Source: Paenibacillus taihuensis (GTDB lineage: Bacteria; Bacillota; Bacilli; Paenibacillales; Paenibacillaceae). Taken from it: 64,000 bases of DNA. The notes beneath the pieces are model-generated. The model ran no database searches. It saw only the letters and a program-made list of their open reading frames with translations, and was not told where the DNA came from. Position 1 is the stretch's first letter; each line of letters opens with the position of its first letter. Below, in pieces: positions 1 through 8,542 of this stretch. Where the stretch lies: positions 213,595-277,594 of the forward strand of contig NZ_QTTN01000002.1 in assembly GCF_003386535.1 (NCBI RefSeq), read 5' to 3'. The position numbers were made by a program, and so were the translations under genes.

Positions 1-74
1 TTGAACACGTCGAACATAAGCTGTCCAATGACGCAAATTCCACCGCCGACGATAAATGCCCACAAATAAATCAT
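1..74 (-). CDS. spoVAE: SpoVAE (SpoVA DPA channel subunit), N-terminal fragment
   Basis: Partial gene running off the left edge; only the first 24 codons are present. The peptide starts MIYLWAFIVGGG and continues ICVIGQL, the typical first membrane helix of SpoVAE/SpoVAC-type proteins. A strong ribosome binding site (GGAAGGGAG) lies just upstream, and the ATG is 24 nt after the spoVAD stop. SpoVA proteins form the channel that moves Ca-dipicolinic acid into the forespore and out at germination. The gene order C-D-E supports the call. The rest of the protein cannot be judged. Confidence 0.85.
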   Translation of the reverse strand, partial: MIYLWAFIVGGGICVIGQLMFDVF

Positions 75-98
75 CGCTCTTATGCTCCCTTCCTTCGC

Positions 99-1115
99 TT
101 ATCCATGCAATGGGCTTTCCAGTGCGACTGCGTGCGCGATACATGGAATCGACTCGCCTTGCTGGAAAGACAGCGGAGAGAGCAGCGCTCCGGTCGCGCA
201 GACGAGAATCCGCTTCAGCTCCCCTTGCTTCAATCGCTTGAGCAGATGGCCGTATGTAACGACAGCCGAGCAGCCGCAGCCGCTTCCTCCTGCCTGAACC
301 TTCTGGTTCTGTACGTCGTAGATCATTAAGCCGCAATCGCCGAACACCGTATCTTCCATCGGCACGCCGTCCCGGTGCAGCAGATCCTTCGCGATCGCGT
401 GTCCCACTGTCGCCAAGTCCCCGGTCACGATCAGATCGTAATCGCCAGGCGTCCTGCCCGTATCGTTAAAATGCATCGTCAGCGTATCGACCGCCGCCGG
501 CGCCATCGCTGCGCCCATATTGAACGGATCGGTGATGCCGAGGTCGACGATTTTGCCGATTGTCGCGCATTCGACGATCGGCCCGTCGCCATCCTGGGCA
601 ACGACAGCCGCGCCGGCTCCGGTAACGGTATATTGCGCCGTCGGCGGCTTCTGCGAGCCATATTCCGTCGGATAGCGGAACTGCTTCTCCGCCGTGCAGT
701 TATGGCTGCATGTGCCTGCAAGCACATAATCGGCGGACTTGGAGTTGACGATCAGCGAAGCGATCGCGAGCGACTCCATCGACGTCGAGCACGCGCCGAA
801 TACGCCGAGATAAGGAGCGCCGATCGTGCGGGCCGCGAAGCTGTTGCTGATGATTTGGTTCATCAGATCGCCGCCGACATAGAACTGCAGCTGCTGCTTG
901 TTCACTTTGGCATATTGCAGCGCCATATCCGACGCCTGCTCGAGCAGAAGCCGCTCCGCCTTCTCCCAGCTCTTCTGCTGCATATCCAGCTCAGGATGGA
1001 CAAGGTCGAAGTCCGCCGCGAGCGGACCTTCCCCTTCGTCAGGACCTACGACTGTCGCAGCGCCGATAATGACCGGACGCTGATCGAACCACCACGTTTG
1101 TTTGCCGCGCAGCAT
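99..1115 (-). CDS. spoVAD: SpoVAD, dipicolinic-acid-binding protein of the SpoVA channel
   Basis: 338 residues, the usual SpoVAD length. The protein has a thiolase-like fold: a GACSTS motif at residues 107-112 occupies the thiolase nucleophile-loop position, and the C-terminal half has the glycine-rich GGSGCGCS stretch. In Bacillus subtilis SpoVAD binds dipicolinic acid and sits on the spore inner membrane with SpoVAC and SpoVAE. The ATG follows the spoVAC stop by one base and its ribosome binding site lies inside the end of spoVAC, so the two are translationally linked. Expression by forespore sigma-G is expected from the family; I did not delimit a promoter. Confidence 0.95.
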   Translation of the reverse strand: MLRGKQTWWFDQRPVIIGAATVVGPDEGEGPLAADFDLVHPELDMQQKSWEKAERLLLEQASDMALQYAKVNKQQLQFYVGGDLMNQIISNSFAARTIGAPYLGVFGACSTSMESLAIASLIVNSKSADYVLAGTCSHNCTAEKQFRYPTEYGSQKPPTAQYTVTGAGAAVVAQDGDGPIVECATIGKIVDLGITDPFNMGAAMAPAAVDTLTMHFNDTGRTPGDYDLIVTGDLATVGHAIAKDLLHRDGVPMEDTVFGDCGLMIYDVQNQKVQAGGSGCGCSAVVTYGHLLKRLKQGELKRILVCATGALLSPLSFQQGESIPCIAHAVALESPLHG

Positions 1116-1116
1116 A

Positions 1117-1572
1117 TCAGTGTCCTCCCTCGATACCGAGCACGAGATAAACGAGTGCGATTAGGAAAGCGGAGACGACGCCAAACACGATAACCGAGCC
1201 CGCGAGCTTGAACATGTTTGCGCCGACGCCAAGCACGAGCCCTTCCGCGCGGTGCTCGAGAGCTGCGGAGCACATCGAGTTGGCGAAGCCGGTTACAGGA
1301 ACGGCGGTGCCTGCGCCTGCCCACTGCGCGATTTTGTCATAGACGCCGAAGCTCGTCAGAATGACGGAAATCAGGATAAGGACGGCAACCGTCGGATTGC
1401 TCGCATCCTGCTTCGACATGTTCAATCCGTACATGAACACTTCCTGTATGGCTTGCCCAAGCACGCAAATCAGCCCGCCAACAAGGAACGCTTTGGCGCA
1501 GTTGCCCGGTATGGAACGAGCCGGCTCGCGTGATTTGGCGAAGTTTTGGTATTCTTTAGGTGACATCGTCAT
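1117..1572 (-). CDS. spoVAC: SpoVAC, membrane subunit of the SpoVA DPA channel
   Basis: Integral membrane protein with the family signature AFLVGGLICVLGQ near the N-terminus and several more hydrophobic helices. From the ATG at 1572 it has 151 residues, matching the usual length of about 150. The frame stays open upstream to 1719, adding 49 residues without family resemblance, so I prefer the internal start; a second ATG lies two codons later. SpoVAC is the mechanosensitive-type channel component for Ca-DPA. It is followed directly by spoVAD. The ribosome binding site before this ATG is weak (ACAAGAAG), so the exact start is not certain. Confidence 0.9.
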   Translation of the reverse strand: MTMSPKEYQNFAKSREPARSIPGNCAKAFLVGGLICVLGQAIQEVFMYGLNMSKQDASNPTVAVLILISVILTSFGVYDKIAQWAGAGTAVPVTGFANSMCSAALEHRAEGLVLGVGANMFKLAGSVIVFGVVSAFLIALVYLVLGIEGGH

Positions 1573-1740
1573 CTTCTTGTATTTTGTCTGACCTGCGCTC
1601 TTAGTTGCGATGATGTACGCCTCCTCATAAATTCTCTTCAAGGAGTATGCGTCAATCGAGACACAATTATGCCAGTACTGGTCGGGGGCAGGAAGCGGTA
1701 TCAAATATGCCTTTGGCAAGGGGAGGCGATTGAACTTTTT

Positions 1741-1886
1741 CCCATGTAGTCCACCAAACCAGCTACTTTCTCCATTTCCGCCGGATTTCCACCGATGTAG
1801 TCCACCAAACCAGCTACTTTCACAAGTTTCATCGCTTTTCCGCCAATGTAGATACCTGGAGGCTCTTCTTTGCTAGGATTCATCGC
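1741..1886 (-). repeat. 51-bp dispersed repeat, locus A (about 3 units)
   Basis: Read on the minus strand this is one type-A unit (1836-1886, core AAGAGCCTCCAGGTATC) followed by two type-B units (1785-1835, and a truncated one from 1784 to about 1741, core GTAGCTGGTTTGGTGGAC). The units are 51 bp long and belong to the same family as the six-unit array at 20601-20906. Because 51 is divisible by three, the stretch stays open in more than one frame, but there is no convincing start site. It sits between spoVAC and a tiny membrane-peptide gene, in otherwise non-coding DNA. Confidence 0.85.
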
Positions 1887-2040
1887 TATAACTATCATTT
1901 TGGGCTGTTTTCACGTGAAACGAGTTGGAAAACTGCCAAATAAACTCGCTGGCAACCGGCTTGAAAATAAAAAGGTCATTTCGAGCCAATTAGCCGTGCC
2001 ACAACCGCCGTTAAATATTCTGAGTGCGTAGGAGCAATGA

Positions 2041-2066
2041 AAAACAGCCATCCCTGAGGATGGCCG
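2041..2066 (-). terminator. Rho-independent terminator after the 32-residue peptide gene
   Basis: On the minus strand GCCATCC-TCAG-GGATGGC is followed by TGTTTTTC, immediately downstream of the small membrane peptide stop codon. Confidence 0.85.
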
Positions 2067-2069
2067 CAT

Positions 2070-2168
2070 TCATAACAGCAACGCAACAATGAGCAGAACG
2101 ACGAGCAGGATGAAAAGAACGAGCGCCAGCAGCATGAAAATACTGCGGGCCGATTGCGCACTTCGCAT
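2070..2168 (-). CDS. 32-residue single-helix membrane peptide
   Basis: Too short for routine ORF calling but well supported: ATG at 2168, an AAAGGAGC ribosome binding site 8 nt upstream, and a terminator hairpin starting a few bases after the TGA stop. The peptide has a short basic/polar head (MRSAQSARS) followed by a run of about 23 hydrophobic residues rich in Leu, Val and Ile, ending in LLL. It resembles the tiny YjcZ/SscA-like hydrophobic peptides often found in spore formers, but lacks their glycine/tyrosine-rich head, so I do not assign it to that family. It is a monocistronic unit between spoVAC and a LacI regulator. Function is unknown. Confidence 0.7.
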   Translation of the reverse strand: MRSAQSARSIFMLLALVLFILLVVLLIVALLL

Positions 2169-2262
2169 AGGATGAAGCTCCTTTCAGCCAAGGATAGGCT
2201 CTTGTGCTATCCTATGCGGGCTTGTGCGGAATTGAGATTGTCCGATCGCAGAAGCCCTCCGT

Positions 2263-3390
2263 CTAACCGGATTCCCGGACGACCAGCTGCGCGCGGAGAA
2301 TGATTTTCTCAGGGAGGGCTGACGGATGCTTCAGCTTCCGGGCGAACGCCTCAACCGCTCGAATGCCGAGCCATTCCTTCGCGAGGTCGACCGTTGTGAG
2401 CGGCACAACCGCGGACAAGCTCGGGGCTGTGTTGTCGATGCCGACGACGCGAACCTGTGACTGCAGCCCATGTTGACTCAGTAACAGCAATAGATGCAGC
2501 GCAATATCATCGTTGGCACAAATAAACCCCTCCGGCAGCTCTTGCTGCGAGACTGCTGCGTCCAGCCGCCGTTCCAGGGCGGGCTCCCAGCCTCGCGACA
2601 TCGGAGCTTCACTGCCGCCGTAAGGGACTGTCCACTTCTTGAGCTGGAAGCTCTCGCTCCGGGCAGCCGCTTTCCCTTCATCCATCGCCAGCCGGCAGCC
2701 CCACCACCGTTCCTTGAAGCTGACGGCGAAGCTGTCGCGTCCGATGAACACGAGCGAGCGGCAGCCTTGCGACAGCAGATGATGGCACGCCATCCGACCT
2801 GCTTCGGTGTTCGCATGAAGCACCGCATCCGCGCCGATCATCGGCTCTTCATGGTCGACGAGCACGATCGGCAGACCGAAGCGATTGATCGTGAGCAATG
2901 TGCCGAGCGGACATTTGCCGGCAATAATAAACCCGGCTGCTCGGGTTGAGAGCCGATCCGGGGCGTCTGCAACCGCAACCGCAGTCGCACCTGTCCATAT
3001 GGTCAGCTCGTCTTGTCCGAAGGTGAAAAACTCCGGCTGGAAGCCATGCATCCGGCAGCCAGCCTCCACCCCCTCCTTCACGCGCAGCCAGAAGTACGGC
3101 TCTTTCTCGTGGCGGATGTCGAGTCCGATGTAGATCACAGGAGGCTGCGACTCATGCACGTCTTCAGTTGCGGATTCACTTTCGACCACAGCTTCCGCTA
3201 CCGCCTCATCATAGCTTAATGTCTTGCTCGAGTTAGTCCGAACCGTGTAGCCAAGCGCAGCGGCCAGAGCCAATACCTCTCTCCGTGTTGCCTCACTGAC
3301 GCCCGGCTTCCCCGCAAGTGCCTGGGAGACCGTATATTTGGAGACGCCGAGCCGGTCGGCGAGCTGCTGCATTGATATTTTGCGACCCAT
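2263..3390 (-). CDS. LacI-family transcriptional regulator
   Basis: 375 residues. The N-terminal helix-turn-helix (MQQLADRLGVSKYTVSQAL) is followed by the LacI hinge region and a periplasmic-binding-protein-like ligand domain (IYIGLDIRHEKEP onward, and the ICANDDIALHL motif). A GAAGGGGGAA ribosome binding site precedes the ATG at 3390; an in-frame ATG six codons later is possible but less likely. It is divergent from the glycoside hydrolase that starts at 3545, sharing about 150 bp of upstream DNA, so control of that enzyme is the simplest guess. Sugar effector unknown. Confidence 0.9.
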   Translation of the reverse strand: MGRKISMQQLADRLGVSKYTVSQALAGKPGVSEATRREVLALAAALGYTVRTNSSKTLSYDEAVAEAVVESESATEDVHESQPPVIYIGLDIRHEKEPYFWLRVKEGVEAGCRMHGFQPEFFTFGQDELTIWTGATAVAVADAPDRLSTRAAGFIIAGKCPLGTLLTINRFGLPIVLVDHEEPMIGADAVLHANTEAGRMACHHLLSQGCRSLVFIGRDSFAVSFKERWWGCRLAMDEGKAAARSESFQLKKWTVPYGGSEAPMSRGWEPALERRLDAAVSQQELPEGFICANDDIALHLLLLLSQHGLQSQVRVVGIDNTAPSLSAVVPLTTVDLAKEWLGIRAVEAFARKLKHPSALPEKIILRAQLVVRESG

Positions 3391-3544
3391 AGAACAGTCC
3401 GTTCCCCCTTCGTCCTCATGCTGCTGAAATGCTTGACTTTCTTCTATTTTATCTCTAAAGTGTGCCTCGAATAAAGTATCATTGCACCTAACAAACCTAA
3501 CAAAATGAAAATAACTTTCCTATCGAGAGGCTGTGGCATACTTA

Positions 3545-6500
3545 ATGAGCAATTGGATTCTATTTTATGATGAAAGCTTCCCCTACGCTGGCGTTCGTCC
3601 CGACGCTGGCACACTTGCGACTTTGAGCGAAAGCTTCCTTATTGTCGGTGCAGACGAACTAGCTTCGCAGCTGCAAGATGCGGCTGTATATGTGCATTTG
3701 CACGGCTCGTTCTTCCCGAAAGACGCATGGCCTGCGATTATGGGTCATGTTAGTGCCGGCAAGGGCTTGATCACAGCTGGCGGCGCTCCATTCAAAACGC
3801 CTGTATACAACGATAATAACAACTGGATCGCCGAGCCGAACCAAACGGCATACCACCAGCAGCTGCATATTAATGAAGCGCTTGTCGTTTCCAGTGACGG
3901 CGTCAGCAGCTTGCAGCATCTGCGCGACATTCCGCTCTTCGCGGGTTACGAGTCGCTGTTTACGGTTGAACCGACATTCGGTCTCGCGCTGCATGTCACG
4001 CGTGCCGACGATCATCCGGGCGAAGGAGGTTCGGCTGGCCCGATCGACGCCCATATTTATCCGCTTCTGCGCGGCATCAGCGGCGACGGACTCGCGCGCG
4101 AATTGTCTGCGCCTGCAGTGCTGCTCGAGCATACGAAAGGCCCATTCAGCGGCGGCCGCTGGATGCTGATTAACCAGCCGCTTCGCAGCGCATTTTGGAC
4201 CGGAGCAGGCGCAAAGGCGCTCGCGAAATGGGCTGCATTCGCAGAGCAAGGCGTAACCGAGCTGTGGCTGAAGCCGAATTACGGCTCCTATGAACTAGGC
4301 GAGCGCCCGGTATTTATGCTGCAAGGCCAGCAATTGCTTGCATCTCGCAACGGCGAGAAGAGCGCTTGGACATTCAAGCTGCGTGTCCTTAAATCGATCA
4401 AAAGCACGGTTAGCGAGCCTGCACCTAACTTTATCTATAAGGATACCGACTTCACAGAAGTATGGCGTTCCGATGTCGAACTGAACATCAGCCGCGAGCT
4501 GACGATTCAACGCTTAACTGCACCGCAGCCGGCTGAAGCTGGCTTCTACATTGTGGAATGTGAAGCAACCGCCGCTTCCGGCGATTACCGCCTGCTCCGC
4601 CAAGGCTTCTGGGGCATGGATCAAGAGCTGCTCACTTCGGGCGAGATGATTACGTGCGACCGGGATTATTTCTGGAAGAACGGCCGTCCGCTCCCGATCG
4701 TCGGCATGACGTACATGACAAGCGATGTGGCACGTAAATATCTGTTCCTGCCTAACGCAGCAGTATGGGATCGCGACATGGCGCAGATGAAACGCGCTGG
4801 CATTAACTCGATCCGTACCGGTATTTGGACCGCATATCGCAATGTTATGTTCGTTGACGGGCATCCGTACGAGGAAGTGCTTCGCGCCATCGACGCGTTC
4901 TTCCTCACTGCGAAGCGCCACGATCTCGAAGTGACGTTCAACTTCTTCGCTTTCACGCCGGAAGCTTGGGAAGGCGTCAATCCGTACCTCGATCCGCGCA
5001 GCGTAGAAGCACAGAAGCGGTTCATCGCTGCCATCGTCTCCAGACATGCCGCTTCGACGCATGTGCATTGGGACTTGATCAACGAGCCGTCGATGTTCGA
5101 TCCGAAGCGGATCTTCAGCGGTCCGCGCTCCGCGCAGGACAAGTTCGAGAAAGCGCATTTTGTAAAATGGCTGCAGCAGCGCCATGGCTCGATCCGCGAG
5201 CTGCAAGAACGCTGGAATATGACATCCGCTGAGCTGCCGTCCTTCGATGCGGCGAAGCTGCCGGAAGCAGACGAAATCGGCTTCGGCACGACGAACATTG
5301 CTGTAAAACGCAGTGCGCCATGGCTCGATTACACGCTGTTCACAATGGACATGCACAACCTTTGGGCTTCGCAGCTCGTCGAAACCATCCGTTCGATCCA
5401 GCCGAAGCAGCTCGTTACGGTCGGTCAAGACGAAGGACTTGGCGCACAACGTCCATCGCCGTTCTTCTATGCCGAAGAGGTCGACTATACAACCGTTCAC
5501 TCGTGGTGGCTGATGGACGATCTTGTATGGGATGGTATCTTCGCCAAAGCACCGAACAAACCGAACCTCATCCAGGAAACAGGCATTATGTACGTTGAAA
5601 CGCCTGACGGCCGCGCGAAGCGGAGCGAGGAAGAGCTGCGCAACATCCTTGAGCGCAAGTACGCGTATGCCTTCTCGACCGGCGGCGCAGGTGCGGTGCA
5701 ATGGATTTGGAACATCAACTTCTATATGAACAATATCAATGAATCGCATATCGGCGCACTTCGCGCAGACGGCACCGAGAAGCCGGAAGCGAACGTATCG
5801 TATGATTTCGGCTCCTTCATGGGTCAAATCCGCGACCTGTTCGTGGGCCGCAAGCTGGAGGAGGTCGCAGTCATCTTCCCGTACTCCAATGATTTCTCGA
5901 ACCGCAAGCTCGCTAATGCGGCAACGACTCGCGCGATTCGGACGCTCTCTTACACGATGAACGTTCATGCGTTCGGCCTTGGCGAGTATCAGCTTGAGTC
6001 TCTTGCAGAGACCAAGCCGAAGCTCATCATCGTGCCAAGCGCGCATAACTTCAGCAGCGAAGCGCTGGAGAAGCTCACTTCGCATGTGAAGACACATGGC
6101 GGAACGCTGCTGTTCACCGGCCCGCTCTGCCTCGACGAGTACTGGCGTCCGGTTAGCGGACGCGTCGCTGAAGTCGGCGAGCACAGCATCAGCAACCTGC
6201 TGCGCGAGGAGCTCCTAGAGCTGGACGGCAAGCTGCTGCCGGTATCGTTCGGCGGCTCTCGCATCGCCGACAGCAACAAAGGCGTTCACGCTGCCTCGGG
6301 AAGCGACGCTGCGAAGCTTACTGAAGCTGCGCTTGGCGCAGGTCGCTTGCTCTGGTGCCCGCTGCCGCTTGAGCTGAACGAACGACTCGAGCCGCTGCAA
6401 GCGATATACGATTCGGCCCTGCAGCGAGCTGGCGTTGCCGCTGAGCTGGAATGGCTGCACGGCGGCGAGCTGCCTGGCGTATACGGGCGCAAGCTTGCAT

Positions 6501-6694
6501 TTGAATCCGGCTCGCTGTACATCTTCGTCTCCGAATTCGGCTGCGATACGGCAATCGAGATTCGCGACCCGGAGACAGGCAAGCAATACGCATTCACGCT
6601 GCCGCAGGAGCGTACGGTCATGTTCGCAGCTGATGCACAAGGCGAGCTGCTCGCTGTATACCGTCCGCAGGAAGTCGCAATTGAAGTGAAATAA
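3545..6694 (+). CDS. Large glycoside hydrolase, beta-galactosidase-like (clan GH-A)
   Basis: About 1,050 residues with no signal peptide, so cytoplasmic. The central part (roughly residues 380-720) is a TIM barrel with HWDLINEPS carrying the likely acid/base Glu and NLIQETG carrying the likely nucleophile Glu, the arrangement of clan GH-A. After it comes a glutamine-amidotransferase-like segment (VAVIFPYSNDF, then IIVPSAHNF), as in the trimerisation domain of GH42 beta-galactosidases, then a C-terminal beta domain. The first 230 residues form another amidotransferase-like region that I do not recognise. The frame is open from a GTG at 3533, but the ATG at 3545 is the better start. Exact CAZy family and substrate are uncertain. 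It is probably controlled by the divergent LacI gene. Confidence 0.8.
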   Translation: MSNWILFYDESFPYAGVRPDAGTLATLSESFLIVGADELASQLQDAAVYVHLHGSFFPKDAWPAIMGHVSAGKGLITAGGAPFKTPVYNDNNNWIAEPNQTAYHQQLHINEALVVSSDGVSSLQHLRDIPLFAGYESLFTVEPTFGLALHVTRADDHPGEGGSAGPIDAHIYPLLRGISGDGLARELSAPAVLLEHTKGPFSGGRWMLINQPLRSAFWTGAGAKALAKWAAFAEQGVTELWLKPNYGSYELGERPVFMLQGQQLLASRNGEKSAWTFKLRVLKSIKSTVSEPAPNFIYKDTDFTEVWRSDVELNISRELTIQRLTAPQPAEAGFYIVECEATAASGDYRLLRQGFWGMDQELLTSGEMITCDRDYFWKNGRPLPIVGMTYMTSDVARKYLFLPNAAVWDRDMAQMKRAGINSIRTGIWTAYRNVMFVDGHPYEEVLRAIDAFFLTAKRHDLEVTFNFFAFTPEAWEGVNPYLDPRSVEAQKRFIAAIVSRHAASTHVHWDLINEPSMFDPKRIFSGPRSAQDKFEKAHFVKWLQQRHGSIRELQERWNMTSAELPSFDAAKLPEADEIGFGTTNIAVKRSAPWLDYTLFTMDMHNLWASQLVETIRSIQPKQLVTVGQDEGLGAQRPSPFFYAEEVDYTTVHSWWLMDDLVWDGIFAKAPNKPNLIQETGIMYVETPDGRAKRSEEELRNILERKYAYAFSTGGAGAVQWIWNINFYMNNINESHIGALRADGTEKPEANVSYDFGSFMGQIRDLFVGRKLEEVAVIFPYSNDFSNRKLANAATTRAIRTLSYTMNVHAFGLGEYQLESLAETKPKLIIVPSAHNFSSEALEKLTSHVKTHGGTLLFTGPLCLDEYWRPVSGRVAEVGEHSISNLLREELLELDGKLLPVSFGGSRIADSNKGVHAASGSDAAKLTEAALGAGRLLWCPLPLELNERLEPLQAIYDSALQRAGVAAELEWLHGGELPGVYGRKLAFESGSLYIFVSEFGCDTAIEIRDPETGKQYAFTLPQERTVMFAADAQGELLAVYRPQEVAIEVK

Positions 6695-6701
6695 TAAATA
6701 A

Positions 6702-6755
6702 AGAGGCAAGCAATTGGATGCATTACAGCAGCCCATTTGCTTGCCTCTCTTTTTC
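6702..6755 (+). terminator. Rho-independent terminator of the glycoside hydrolase gene
   Basis: AGAGGCAAGCAA pairs perfectly with TTGCTTGCCTCT (12 bp) and is followed by CTTTTTCC. It begins seven bases after the stop codon. Confidence 0.9.
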
Positions 6756-6826
6756 CTTGCCTTTTCCCTCTCTTTTTCCTTGCCTTTGTCCTTCTCTTTT
6801 CCTTACCTTCTTCTCTATTTCCCCTT
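6750..6826. repeat. Low-complexity pyrimidine tract
   Basis: About 75 bases of almost pure C/T on the plus strand, with the word TTTTCCTTGCC recurring at least three times. It fills the space between two convergent genes, just beyond a terminator. No coding capacity is apparent. Confidence 0.8.
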
Positions 6827-6827
6827 G

Positions 6828-7400
6828 TTATGCGTCAATCCAAGTTGTTTTGCTCGCCGCATCCGACCGCTTGCCTTGTGGAAGGGTCATATCCGGTACG
6901 CCAAGGTAGATAAAGCCGAGCATTTTGTCCTGCGGACGAAGGCCGAAGCTTTCGTTCATAAGCGAATGGTAGCACGGCTCGCCTGTACGCCATACGGCTC
7001 CGAGGCCGAGTGCGTGAGTCGTGAGCAGCATATTTTGAACCGCGGCATGCACGGCTCCGAACTCTTCGATCTCAATAACGTCGTGGCGATCCGATGGAAC
7101 GGCTGCGACAGCAATAACGACCGGCGAGCGGAACGCTTTCTTCCGCGCAGCTTCCGCTTTCTCGGCGTGCTCCGGCGCATTCGCGTCTTCCACGCCAGCA
7201 AGCGCAATACGCGCGAGGGCATCGCCAAGCTTGCCTCGGCCGTCGCCGCCAAGCACGAAGAACCGCCAAGGCTCGGTCAGCCTGTGATTCGGCGCCCATA
7301 CCGCTGATTCAATAATTTGCTCAATCGTTTCTTTCGCAATCGGCTCCTGAGTCACTTTGCCAATACTTCTTCTCGTTCGAATTGCTTCTTGTATATTCAT
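6828..7400 (-). CDS. Nitroreductase-family oxidoreductase (YdjA-like)
   Basis: 190 residues from the ATG at 7400, which has a GGAGGC ribosome binding site seven bases upstream; the frame extends five codons further without a better start. The N-terminal TRRSIGKV stretch is the FMN-binding Arg/Ser region of the family, APNHRLTEPWRFFV matches the YdjA-type motif, and GLGAVWRTG forms the C-terminal FMN-binding segment. Such enzymes are homodimeric NAD(P)H-dependent flavoproteins with loose substrate range. It is a single gene, convergent with the glycoside hydrolase. Confidence 0.9.
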   Translation of the reverse strand: MNIQEAIRTRRSIGKVTQEPIAKETIEQIIESAVWAPNHRLTEPWRFFVLGGDGRGKLGDALARIALAGVEDANAPEHAEKAEAARKKAFRSPVVIAVAAVPSDRHDVIEIEEFGAVHAAVQNMLLTTHALGLGAVWRTGEPCYHSLMNESFGLRPQDKMLGFIYLGVPDMTLPQGKRSDAASKTTWIDA

Positions 7401-7507
7401 GATCTGCCTCCACAATGAGAAATATTATCATAGAATTATAGTATCATAATTTGGCCAAAAAAATGATCCGCTAGTGGCCTGTTGGACAACCGTCTATCAG
7501 CAGACGC

Positions 7508-7556
7508 AGCAAAAAACCGCCAATGAAGCTCTCAATAAGCTTCAATGACGGTTCTC
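7508..7556 (-). terminator. Terminator after the SUMF-like lipoprotein gene
   Basis: On the minus strand AACCGTCATTGAAGC pairs with GCTTCATTGGCGGTT and is followed by TTTTTTGC, directly after the stop codon at 7559. Confidence 0.9.
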
Positions 7557-7558
7557 TC

Positions 7559-8425
7559 TTAAACCCCTCGCACTACCCGGAATCCCTGGTCAGGGCCAAA
7601 ACCATTCGCCTCGAACTTCCCCCGGAAGGCAGGCTCATCATTCGTAATATCCCCGATCCAGCCGCCGCCTTTTACAACCCGATACGATCCGCTTGCATTA
7701 TCCATGCTGCCATCTCCGTACCAGTTCCAGCACCATTCCCTTACATTGCCTGACATATCATAAAGACCTAGCTCATTCGGTTTCTTGAGCCCGATCAATT
7801 TCGTTTGATTGTGATTGTTCTCGATACTCGGCCAGTTCCATGTGCCTGAGAGCCATTTATCGCCAGCGTTCCGCCAATACCAGGCGACATCGTCCGCATT
7901 ATTGCTTCCGCTATACGTGTAATTACGGCTCTGCTGACCGCCGCCAGCAGCATACTCCCATTCGGCTTCGGTCGGCAAACGGTAACCGTTCGCTCCCGTG
8001 CTCGCCGTCACGATCCATTTTACAGTATCATGCTCGCTCTTATTGTTCGGATCTATCGTATTCTTATCGATTTTGTAATAAGGCGTTAGCCCTTCTTTCT
8101 CGCTCCGTGCATTGCAGTACTCAATCGCGTCATACCAGCTGACCATCTCGACCGGCTGCTTGTTGCTCTTGAATTCGGAAGGATTGCCCCCCATAAGCTC
8201 GATCCACTCTTGCTGCGTAACCTCGTATTTGCCCATATAAAAGTCAGGTATCTTGACGCTCTTTCCATAGTAATTCGAATTCGTATTGAGAAAAGTACCG
8301 CCTTTAATAAGCACAAAGCTATCAGTCTCTACACGGCTATCATTCTTCTCCGGCATATCTTGCCCGCATGCGCTGACGACGCCCGTTATCGCTAATAGAA
8401 GGCCAATTAATATTAGCTTCCTCAT
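7559..8425 (-). CDS. Lipoprotein with formylglycine-generating-enzyme-like (SUMF1) domain
   Basis: 288 residues. The N-terminus is a lipoprotein signal peptide ending in VVSAC with Cys20 as the lipid anchor. From about residue 40 it follows the FGE-sulfatase domain: IKGGTF, YEVTQQEW, PVEMVSWYDAIEYCN, YRLPTEAEWEYAA, NELGLYDMSGNVREW, and the closing FRVVRG. The final part, where true formylglycine-generating enzymes carry catalytic Cys residues, has none (VVKGGGWIGDITNDEPAFRG), so a sulfatase-activating role is unlikely. More likely it is a cell-surface binding or structural variant. It lies 117 bp downstream of the xylanase in the same direction and has its own terminator. Confidence 0.85.
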   Translation of the reverse strand: MRKLILIGLLLAITGVVSACGQDMPEKNDSRVETDSFVLIKGGTFLNTNSNYYGKSVKIPDFYMGKYEVTQQEWIELMGGNPSEFKSNKQPVEMVSWYDAIEYCNARSEKEGLTPYYKIDKNTIDPNNKSEHDTVKWIVTASTGANGYRLPTEAEWEYAAGGGQQSRNYTYSGSNNADDVAWYWRNAGDKWLSGTWNWPSIENNHNQTKLIGLKKPNELGLYDMSGNVREWCWNWYGDGSMDNASGSYRVVKGGGWIGDITNDEPAFRGKFEANGFGPDQGFRVVRGV

Positions 8426-8542
8426 TGATAGCCCTCCTTTGCACGACTTGCTTCTTAAGCTGGAAGGCCGACCGGCAGCATTACCGACCAGCCCCCCCTT
8501 GCTTGCGTTGATAGACTCGAAAGTCTTATATGACTTAAGCGA

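Noticed and set aside
1573..1719. N-terminal extension of SpoVAC
   Set aside because: The extra 49 residues do not resemble the family and lack a good start; the internal ATG gives the normal length.
4514..6184. 556-residue antisense ORF inside the glycoside hydrolase
   Set aside because: Arises from the codon bias of the real gene; the composition is unlike a protein and no family motif is seen.
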